A stretch of 64,000 nucleotides of DNA from Kitasatospora atroaurantiaca (GTDB lineage Bacteria > Actinomycetota > Actinomycetes > Streptomycetales > Streptomycetaceae). Shown here piece after piece: positions 24,675-31,565 of the stretch (position 1 is the stretch's first letter; every line of letters begins with the position of its first letter). The position numbers and the translations under genes were made by a program. Under the pieces are notes generated by a model. It saw only the letters and a list, made by a program, of their open reading frames with translations. It made no database searches and was not told the origin of the DNA. The DNA is taken from positions 186,001 to 250,000 of the forward strand of contig NZ_VIVR01000001.1 of NCBI RefSeq assembly GCF_007828955.1, given 5' to 3'.

Positions 24675-26477
24675 TCAGTTCCCGAGATTGGGTCCGTTGT
24701 TGTAGGGGACGTTCAGGAGACTTGTCGTGTAGAAGACGGGCCATGACGCACCATTGGGCAGCTGAACCGTGGCGCTCATGTTGACACCCAGCGGGATCGT
24801 GCTGCTGGCGTCCCGGTAGACGGGCGTCACCACGTAGTACACGGCAGCAGCCTCCCCCTCGGGCAGTGCGTCCACCGCCTTCTTGACCATGATTTCGTAC
24901 TGCCTCATGCTGACGTCCTTGGTGTTCATCCCCAGTTGCCAGCACGGAACGAGGTTCGCCCAGTCCTGGGTCCCGCCCCATCCTCCGAAAAGGTTGGCGA
25001 TCAGGTGGCAGCGTGCGAGGCCACCGTTGGGAGCCTGCGTCTGCGCGTCCCGCCAGCCGGTGATGTCGCCGCGGGCATCGGTCCCCTTGCCCAGGTTCTT
25101 CGTCAGACAGGCCTCCGCCGTAGCGGCCCGGGCGCCGGAGGGGCCCGTCGGGTCCGCGATCTTGTTGCGGCGGGCCACGTTCTGGCTGGTGTTGACGATC
25201 CATCCGCCGCCGCTGTCCCTCCTCGGGGACGGCTTGTTGGCCAGGCAGGCGGCTTTGCCTGCAGGAGGGGGCGGCGGGGTCCCGGGGCCGGGATCCGAGG
25301 AGTTCGGCGCCGCCGGGACAGGCTTGAATTCATCGATGATGAGCTTCACGCCGGGCTTGTACGCGACGACCTGACCGCGGCGCGACAGGGCGGTCTTGAA
25401 GACCTCCGGTCCCGGGGCTGCAGTGGCCTCCGGCGCCTGCACCTGCAGTGCCGTGTAGTGCCCGTTGGGCTTGCGGACCAGGCCGTCGTAGGTGGTGGAA
25501 GGGCTGCCGAGCTGCGCCGCCTGTGCGGCGGGGAGCTGCCGGACGGCTTCAGGCGTCAGATACGCCGTGCCCGGCCTCATGTCGACCGTGCTGCCGGTCT
25601 GCTTCGCGTACGCCTTCAGGGCGGAGGCCTGCGGCTGCCTGGACGGGCTGTCGGCAGTGTCGGCACCCTGGCTCGCGGACTGGTCGGTCTGCTGCGGCGG
25701 GCCGGCCGCGTCACCGCCCTGGTTCATCGTCGCCGCCGGGTCCGGCGGATTGTCGGCGAGGCTCTGGATGGCCTGGGCTATCTGCTGGAGCAGCTGCTGG
25801 CCCCGGGACTCCAGCTGCTGCTCCTTGCTCCGGAGCGCGCCGGCCTTCGCGTCCTGTGCCTTGGAGGCGGCGGTGAGCTGGGACTGCCTGGAGCTGAGCT
25901 TGGACCGCTCTGCGTCGAGTTGGGACTGCTCGTTCTGGAGGCTGCTCTTCTCTGCCTGGAGCTGGGCCTGCTCGGCCCTCAGTTCGCTCGCCTCGGCCTC
26001 GTAGGCGTTGGCCGCAGCGGCCTGCGCGGGCAGTTGGAAGGTGTTCGGCTTGCTGTTGTGGGCGTCGATCCTGGCGGACAGGGCCGCCGCGCGCGTGTTG
26101 AAGCTGCCGGTCTTCTGGTCCACGGCAGCGGTCTTGGTGTTGAACGCCGCGGTGTCATTGCGCAAGGCGGCGGCATTCTTGGTGATCTCCTCCGCCTCGG
26201 CGACCACGTCCTTCGCCTGTTGCGCTATCTCGGCTTCCTGTCGGTTGAAGTCCTCGACCTCCTGAGCGAGGGCCGCTGAGGCGGCCTCGATGCCCCCGAA
26301 CGGAACCAGGGGGGCGACGGTGCCCGACTGTGCCAGGACAGCCATGGCACCGGTGGTCGCGCTCGCCCGCGCCCCCGCGCCGACGATCGGTACCAGGACC
26401 GCCACCAGCACCAGGAGGACGAAACGCCGCACGGTTCGCCGGAAGCGAGCGGCCGGCTTGTGCGGGTGCGCGGTCAT
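24675..26477 (-). CDS. Secreted coiled-coil protein with a C-terminal nuclease domain
   Basis: A 600-residue protein. A hydrophobic signal or anchor lies at about residues 15-38. It is followed by about 200 residues of coiled coil (about 60-260; repeating EAEIAQQAKDVVAEAEE and LRAEQAQLQAEKSSLQNEQ) and a Pro/Gln linker. The C-terminal domain (about 430-600) includes GGGWIVNTSQNVARR and GLARCHLIANLFGG with His491 and NLVPCW, the His/Asn pattern of DNA/RNA non-specific endonucleases (Endonuclea_NS_2), here with RCH in place of RGH. The domain order (export signal, stalk, nuclease tip) recalls contact-dependent or polymorphic toxins. It is translationally coupled to the upstream gene (4-base overlap). 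Confidence 0.78.
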   Translation of the reverse strand: MTAHPHKPAARFRRTVRRFVLLVLVAVLVPIVGAGARASATTGAMAVLAQSGTVAPLVPFGGIEAASAALAQEVEDFNRQEAEIAQQAKDVVAEAEEITKNAAALRNDTAAFNTKTAAVDQKTGSFNTRAAALSARIDAHNSKPNTFQLPAQAAAANAYEAEASELRAEQAQLQAEKSSLQNEQSQLDAERSKLSSRQSQLTAASKAQDAKAGALRSKEQQLESRGQQLLQQIAQAIQSLADNPPDPAATMNQGGDAAGPPQQTDQSASQGADTADSPSRQPQASALKAYAKQTGSTVDMRPGTAYLTPEAVRQLPAAQAAQLGSPSTTYDGLVRKPNGHYTALQVQAPEATAAPGPEVFKTALSRRGQVVAYKPGVKLIIDEFKPVPAAPNSSDPGPGTPPPPPAGKAACLANKPSPRRDSGGGWIVNTSQNVARRNKIADPTGPSGARAATAEACLTKNLGKGTDARGDITGWRDAQTQAPNGGLARCHLIANLFGGWGGTQDWANLVPCWQLGMNTKDVSMRQYEIMVKKAVDALPEGEAAAVYYVVTPVYRDASSTIPLGVNMSATVQLPNGASWPVFYTTSLLNVPYNNGPNLGN

Positions 26478-27286
26478 CCGCTCACCTTCCCGGTGAGCGC
26501 GTCGGCGAGCTTCGCGGTGGTCGGCTGGCCGTCGCCCGCCTGGCAGACGGCGACCTGTACGAGACTCGTGCCCTTCACACGTGCCTGGTGGTAGCAGGCC
26601 CACTTCGCGCTGCCGCCCTGTGACGCCGTCCACGCCACGGCGACCGGGGTGGGAGGCTGTGCCGTGTAGGCCCACTTCGAGGTGCGACCTGCCTGGTCGG
26701 TGCGTGTCGAGGACGGGCACTTGGTGAGACCGGCGGTGAGGGTCTGGAAGGCCGTACCGGCCTTCTCGCCGTCCGGGAACACGCCGATGACCTGGTTCAC
26801 GGTGTAGGCGCCCGTGTCCCCGGCGTCCTGGTAGGTCGCCGACAGGAACGCGGTCCACGCCTGCCCGTAGACCGACTGGGTCGTCGGCCCCACCGCCACG
26901 GCGCAGTCCGACGGCGACACCGTCAGCGGGGCGTGGGGCCGGTTCGACCGGGAGCCGGCGACCAGCGTCGTCCCGGCCAGTCGGCTGACGCTGTCAGGGC
27001 TGAGGAGGTCCGCGTCGACCGTACCCGCGGCGATGTGCGGCGGAAGGCCTGTCGGCTGCTGCGGCCAGGCCCACCACCCGACGCCGGCCAGTACGAGGCA
27101 GGGAACGACCGCAGCCAGGAGCAGCCGCCAGTGACGCAGTGCTCGAGCGAGCCGGCGCGTACTCGGACCTTGTGAACGCGAGGGCTGCGGAGTCAGTGCC
27201 TGCTGCAGCGGCCCCGCCCCTGGGGTCTGCGGCCGGCTGGGGGGTGCCGGTGCCGCAGGGTCTGTCTTCCAGTAGTGCTCTGTCAC
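26474..27286 (-). CDS. Membrane-anchored PknH-like sensor-domain protein
   Basis: A 270-residue protein starting at GTG 27286. The N-terminus is cytoplasmic and Pro-rich. One membrane helix (LLLAAVVPCLVLAGVGWWAW) is near residues 55-74. The outer domain matches the PknH-like extracellular sensor family: DADLLSPDSVSRLAGTTL, then SDCAVAVGPTTQSVYG, GVFPDGEKAGTAFQTL and a C-terminal CYHQARVKGTSLVQVAVC, with four cysteines likely forming two disulfides. In mycobacteria this domain is attached to a kinase or a lipoprotein. Here it stands alone as first gene of a three-gene unit with the coiled-coil nuclease, and it overlaps that gene by 4 bases. Confidence 0.8.
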   Translation of the reverse strand: MTEHYWKTDPAAPAPPSRPQTPGAGPLQQALTPQPSRSQGPSTRRLARALRHWRLLLAAVVPCLVLAGVGWWAWPQQPTGLPPHIAAGTVDADLLSPDSVSRLAGTTLVAGSRSNRPHAPLTVSPSDCAVAVGPTTQSVYGQAWTAFLSATYQDAGDTGAYTVNQVIGVFPDGEKAGTAFQTLTAGLTKCPSSTRTDQAGRTSKWAYTAQPPTPVAVAWTASQGGSAKWACYHQARVKGTSLVQVAVCQAGDGQPTTAKLADALTGKVSG

Positions 27287-27370
27287 GCCTTGCTCCTTGT
27301 CGTGGTGTTCCTGCCGGTGCTCTTTGGCGCCCCGAAGCCGCCTTGGGCACGGTGGGTCGGATGTGGGTGG

Positions 27371-27625
27371 TCAGCGGTGGCACGAGGCGCTGAGGAGGAG
27401 CAGCAGGATCGCGGTGGTGATGAAGGTGAGGCAGCCGGTGCCGCCGCCCGGGTACTTGAAGTGGGTCTCGACCCGGCCGCCGGGGGTGCTGGTGCGTCCG
27501 GTGAGGTAGACGTTGGATCCGGTGCAGCTGCCGACATCAGAAGTGGCGGCCCTGATGAGTGATGGTGGCGTTCGTGCTGATCGGAGCACAGGCCAGAGCA
27601 CCGGCCTTATATGACCGGTCGTCAT
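27371..27625 (-). CDS. Possible small exported or tail-anchored protein
   Basis: Up to 84 codons. The later part, GSCTGSNVYLTGRTSTPGG then GTGCLTFITTAILLLLLS, has two cysteines and a C-terminal membrane helix. No good start codon is seen other than ATG 27625, which overlaps the divergent gene at 27559. It may be a small tail-anchored protein heading the nuclease operon or a chance frame. Confidence 0.3.
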   Translation of the reverse strand: MTTGHIRPVLWPVLRSARTPPSLIRAATSDVGSCTGSNVYLTGRTSTPGGRVETHFKYPGGGTGCLTFITTAILLLLLSASCHR

Positions 27626-28065
27626 GTGACCTGACCGTCGCCCTCCAGGACAAGTTCGGCGAGGCCGGCAGGCGGATGCTTGTCGTGGGGGTGAACGGCT
27701 GCACTTCGGTCACGTCTGAGGTGACCGAGTCCGCCCACCCGCCAGAAATCGAACGCTCGCCGATCAATCTCCGGTCGACGGAACGTGCCCGCGCGCTGTC
27801 AGGACCGGTGGACATGCTGATCGCGGTGTGCGGCACCGACAACGGCCACGACGTCTTCTGGCTCCGCAGCCCGGACACCCACCCGAACGAGTGGACCATC
27901 GTGGTGAGCCAGGCTCGTGACCACCACTGGTTTCACTTCGACGGCGGCCTCGCCGCCTTTCTGAGCGCGATCATGTCCGGCCGGAAGCCCGCGCACGTGA
28001 GGAGGCCTGACCCCGGCGAGTACACCAGCCTCAGGCGCGCCCTCCAGCGGCTCAATCACGGCTGA
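27559..28065 (+). CDS. SMI1/KNR4 (SUKH)-like protein, N-terminus uncertain
   Basis: Up to 168 residues. Only the C-terminal part is recognisable: GTDNGHDVFWLRSPDTHPNEW, then IVVSQARDHHWFHFDGGLAAFLSAIM. This is the 'DNG..FW......W.I.........F.GG...FL' ending of SMI1/KNR4-like proteins, many of which are immunity proteins of polymorphic toxins. The N-terminal half has weaker codon bias and no similarity that I can see, so the gene may be 5'-truncated and restarted, with ATG 27814 as the true start. It diverges from the nuclease-type operon, which strengthens an immunity reading. Confidence 0.5.
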   Translation: MMVAFVLIGAQARAPALYDRSSCDLTVALQDKFGEAGRRMLVVGVNGCTSVTSEVTESAHPPEIERSPINLRSTERARALSGPVDMLIAVCGTDNGHDVFWLRSPDTHPNEWTIVVSQARDHHWFHFDGGLAAFLSAIMSGRKPAHVRRPDPGEYTSLRRALQRLNHG

Positions 28066-28124
28066 CAGAGCCCACTCCCTGATCGGATCACGGTGTCCCC
28101 ACCCGCGTTCCCAGGGAGGCAGCG

Positions 28125-29405
28125 ATGCCCCACCGCATGCCCGCCACCGGCAGCACCTCCACGCCGGCCCACCAGGCCCGAGCCCCCCAGGTCCGCCCGG
28201 TGCCTTCCGAGGCCGCGGCCCCCGGCGCCCGGCCGCACCTGCCACCCACCGGATCCCGCACCACGCATCCGGCCCGGCGCAGGTCAGGACGCACCACGAC
28301 GCTCGCCCACCACCTCCTCGTCGTACTCGCCGCCCTGGCCGCCCTCCTCGGAACCGCTGCACCCCCCGCCACAGCCGCCCCCGACACCCCGGACGCCTTC
28401 ACCATCACCGCCGACCTCCACGACGGCATGATCGCCCAATTCGGCTCCGCCTATTACCTCTACGGCACCGCATACGGCTGCGGCTTCACCTGGTCACGCT
28501 CCGGCACACCCTGGTGCGGCTTCGGCGCCGCCCGCGCCGACAGCAGAGAAGGCCCGTACTCCCCTCCCACCCCGCTGTTCAGCCCGACCGACATCGACCC
28601 CTACACCGGGCACGACTACCGATGGCTGTGCGGATCCACCGGACAGGGCTGCTTCAACCCCCGCATGATCCAACGCACCGGCTGGGGCGCCGACGACGGC
28701 GCCTACATCCTCTGGTTCAACGCCCCCAAGGCCATTGCCGACGGCGCCACATCCGCCTATTACGTCATGGGCTGCAACAGCCCCACCGGACCCTGCGGAA
28801 CAACCGCCGGCCCGCCCTACGGCTCAACTCACCGCCCCACCCTCCACCAATGCGCCGGAGCCGACGGCGACTTCACGCTCGCCAACGACCAGACAGGAGC
28901 CGCCGTCCTCTGCACCCTCGCAGGCCCCACCATGTCCCTCGCGATCGAACGCCTCACCGCCTGGGGCTCCGACGGCACCAACACCGGCACCACCAACCTC
29001 GCCAACCTCACCCACGTCGAATCCCCCGGCATCTACCAGGACGCCGCCACCGACACCTGGATCACCACCTACAGCGACCCCAACTGCGGCTACTGCACCG
29101 GCACGGGCACCGGTTACGCCACCGCGCCCGGCCTCCTCGGCCCCTGGACCGCCCCCACCAACCTCGGCATCAACCCCCCGCCCACCGGCCGACGCGACCT
29201 CTCCGCCACCAGCTGCGGCGGACAACCCCGCACCATCTCCCACCTCGACGGGCAACCCTGGCAAGGCATCGACCTCTGGACCGGCACCCTCAACCAGACG
29301 GCCGCCCGCCTCCACTACGAACCACTGCACTACACCCCCACCACCGGCGCCGCCGGTGACGCACAGCCTTGGAAACCCCCCTTCACCCCGTTCACCTGTG
29401 CGTAG
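28125..29405 (+). CDS. Secreted GH43-like five-bladed propeller protein
   Basis: A 426-residue exported protein. The ATG at 28125 has AGGGAGG 8 bases upstream. A long Pro/Arg-rich N-terminus precedes the signal helix (LLVVLAALAALLGTAAPPATA, about 64-84), an unusually long n-region. The mature part starts DAFTITADLHDGMIAQFGSAYYLYGT, the first blade of GH43/GH32-type propellers, with later blades marked by NPRMI, AYILWFNAP, ESPGIYQD and IDLWTGTL. The Asp/Glu of the propeller centre appears present. Substrate is likely a plant or microbial polysaccharide, inferred from the family. It converges with the glycosyltransferase gene. Confidence 0.72.
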   Translation: MPHRMPATGSTSTPAHQARAPQVRPVPSEAAAPGARPHLPPTGSRTTHPARRRSGRTTTLAHHLLVVLAALAALLGTAAPPATAAPDTPDAFTITADLHDGMIAQFGSAYYLYGTAYGCGFTWSRSGTPWCGFGAARADSREGPYSPPTPLFSPTDIDPYTGHDYRWLCGSTGQGCFNPRMIQRTGWGADDGAYILWFNAPKAIADGATSAYYVMGCNSPTGPCGTTAGPPYGSTHRPTLHQCAGADGDFTLANDQTGAAVLCTLAGPTMSLAIERLTAWGSDGTNTGTTNLANLTHVESPGIYQDAATDTWITTYSDPNCGYCTGTGTGYATAPGLLGPWTAPTNLGINPPPTGRRDLSATSCGGQPRTISHLDGQPWQGIDLWTGTLNQTAARLHYEPLHYTPTTGAAGDAQPWKPPFTPFTCA

Positions 29406-29437
29406 AGCTCAGTTCACGCGGACACTGACGGCCTTTC

Positions 29438-30655
29438 TCAGCTGACGGCGTCGAGCAGCAGTTTCGCGGCCACCGTCGCCCCGTCGGTGCGGAACGTGTC
29501 GGCCACGGCCCTCGCTCGTGCGCGGGTCTCGGGGGTCAGGGCCGTCCTGAGCGCGGCCGACAGGGACTCGACGGTCGGGGTCGGACCGTCGTGTGCCGCG
29601 CCGATGCCCAAGTCGGCCACCCGGCCGGCGAAATACGGCTGGTCCGCCCCCTGGGGTACCACCACCTGAGGCGCGCCGGCCCAGGTGGCCGTCGTCGTGG
29701 TGCCCGCCCCGCCGTGGTGCACGACGGCCGCCGCCCGGCGGAACAGTGCCTGATGGTTGACCTCGCCGACGACGAAGCAGTCGTCCTGGTCGTCGATCAG
29801 GGCCAGCTCGGCCCAGCCCCGGGAGACGAGAACGCGGCGGCCCTGCGCGCGGATCGCCTCGATGGCCACCCGGGCGACGTCCTCCGGATCGCGCATGGGG
29901 ATGCTGCCGAAGCCCACGTACACCGGTGGTGTGCCGGCGTCCAGGAACGCCACCAGCTCGGCGGGGAGCGGGCGTTCGTCCGGCAGGACCCACGCGCCGG
30001 TCTGCACCACGTCGAGGCCCGCCGGCTGCTGCCACGGGGCCAGGACCGGGTCCGCGGCCAGCCACGGGTGGTCGGTGAAGACGTGGTCGCGGACGTTGTC
30101 CACCGGCGGCAGGCCGATCGACGCCCGGTGGGTGTTGATCGCCTCGCCGAACACCGCCTGCGCGTCCTGGGCGTCCCGGTCCCACAGCACCCGATTGTCG
30201 GTCACATCCGAAGGGAGCGGCCGGCCCGGCCGCGGGATCGGCGGGTGGTGCGGCGACGGCAGGCTGACCGGCTGGTAACTCGCGTACACGTAGCGGATGC
30301 CCAGCTTCTCGGCGACCGACTTCACGCCGGCCACGGCCGGCACGAGGCCGGTCGCCACCAGCACATCACACCCCTCGGCTGCCTCGGTGACGTTGTCATA
30401 GAACGCGGCGACCAACTCGGCCGCGCGCCGGGGCACGCCTGCCGCCGACGGCGGCGTCTTCCCGGTCACCAACTCGCGCACCGACTGGCCGGTCGGCACC
30501 ATCTCCACGCCGACCCCGGCCAGCCGCTTCGCGAACTCCTCGTCCGGCGGCGCGCACACCCGCACCTCCGCGCCGAGTTCCAGCAACCGCACCGCAAGTC
30601 CCACCAGCGGTTCGATGCCCCCGCGCGAGTCATACCCCGACAACAGCACACGCAT
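29438..30655 (-). CDS. GT1-family (UGT-like) glycosyltransferase
   Basis: A 405-residue GT-B enzyme. The N-terminal acceptor domain starts MRVLLSGYDSRGGIEPLVGLA. The C-terminal nucleotide-sugar domain shows PVYVGFGSIPM, VVGEVNHQALFRRAAAVVHHGGAGTTT (the HHGGAGTT donor motif) and VPQGADQPYFAGRVADLGIG. It is similar in layout to glycopeptide and macrolide glycosyltransferases, including macrolide-inactivating types. No deoxysugar genes are near, so it probably uses a common UDP- or TDP-sugar, perhaps for detoxification. It is monocistronic and complete. Confidence 0.9.
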   Translation of the reverse strand: MRVLLSGYDSRGGIEPLVGLAVRLLELGAEVRVCAPPDEEFAKRLAGVGVEMVPTGQSVRELVTGKTPPSAAGVPRRAAELVAAFYDNVTEAAEGCDVLVATGLVPAVAGVKSVAEKLGIRYVYASYQPVSLPSPHHPPIPRPGRPLPSDVTDNRVLWDRDAQDAQAVFGEAINTHRASIGLPPVDNVRDHVFTDHPWLAADPVLAPWQQPAGLDVVQTGAWVLPDERPLPAELVAFLDAGTPPVYVGFGSIPMRDPEDVARVAIEAIRAQGRRVLVSRGWAELALIDDQDDCFVVGEVNHQALFRRAAAVVHHGGAGTTTTATWAGAPQVVVPQGADQPYFAGRVADLGIGAAHDGPTPTVESLSAALRTALTPETRARARAVADTFRTDGATVAAKLLLDAVS

Positions 30656-31122
30656 TTCGTGACTCTCGTTTCCGTAGGTTCTTGCTCAGGTCGGTGATTC
30701 TGCGGCACGACCCGGGTCTTGCCGCAAGCCCCCCGGTGCGCTATATGTTGAGAGTGGAAAGGCGTGGGTACTCCCCTTTTCCCTTCATCGTCCGCTGTGG
30801 ACGGACAACCTCCTCGCGAAACGGCGGCGCGCAGCGTACCGCGGCACCGTCCACCCTGGGGGTCTCCCATAGGCCTACGGATGCAGCCGAGGAACGAGAA
30901 GTTCTCCACCCTGCGGGTCAGTTGCACGTCCCGTTCGGGTCAAGGAGCTACGGGCAGGTGACGGGGCCGCCGCAAGGCCGGGCCGGGTAAGGGCCGTTCA
31001 GCCGCGTAGGGTGGTCGTGGCCCGATTTCAGATCGTCGCCTTGACGGTGCGCCGCCGGAGCAGGTGTTCGACGCTGCGATGTCAGCCGGCGGCGCCATGG
31101 CCGATTCGGTGGGCAGCAACGG
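30656..31122. other. Spacer with the glycosyltransferase promoter region
   Basis: No gene is supported in this 467-base stretch. Its left end must contain the promoter of the glycosyltransferase. Its right end lies downstream of tRNA-like copy 3. I see no hairpin terminator. Confidence 0.4.
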
Positions 31123-31211
31123 CGGAGAAGGCAGGATTCGAACCTGCGCGGGCTTGCACCCGACCAGGGCCGGAGCCCTGGTCCCCGATAAACCACTCCG
31201 GGCACCTCTCC
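31123..31211 (-). ncRNA. tRNA-like RNA without an anticodon, copy 3
   Basis: The cleanest copy. The acceptor stem, D-arm, variable arm (GGGTGCAAGCCC) and T-arm are as in copy 1. The anticodon arm is replaced by GACCAGGGC-TCCG-GCCCTGGTC, nine Watson-Crick pairs with a UCCG tetraloop. The leader hairpin is CAGCACA (31226-31232) with TGTGCTG (31248-31254) and a 15-nt loop. A second pairing, CCGCGAG with CTCGCGG, interleaves with it in this copy and could form a pseudoknot. The fold ends CTTCTCC-G followed by CCG, with no encoded CCA. Confidence 0.82.
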
Positions 31212-31287
31212 CAGCAGAGCCGGCCCAGCACACCGCGAGCCAACTCCTGTGCTGTGAGGCCTGGTTCTCGCGGCCCCCTGCACACCC

Positions 31288-31333
31288 ATGACTATTCACC
31301 TCCACCCTGACCGGACGCTGACACCCCACTGAC
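31288..31333 (-). promoter_or_regulatory. 11-bp phased GTCAG promoter of tRNA-like copy 3
   Basis: Complements of GTCAG at 31329-31333, 31318-31322 and 31307-31311, exactly 11 bp apart. GTCAGGG is followed by 10 bp and TAGTCAT (complement 31288-31294). It lies 77 bases before the tRNA-like fold. Confidence 0.75.
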
Positions 31334-31565
31334 CCGGCTCCGGACCGGCAGGCGTGGCGCACCACGAAAGCCCCGCCGGCGACCGCAGCGGACGCGAGGG
31401 CACACCTGTGGCCGAACCGTGTTCACCGGCGTGGCTCGGGGATTACACTCGCGGCCTGACGCATGGTCAGACCGGTGCCGGTGAGGCCACCGGTGCGCGG
31501 GGGGACTGCTCCGGGGGGCTGGTGTGGTGCAGGGGTCGGTGCGCGGGGATTCACGGCTCGGCGGT

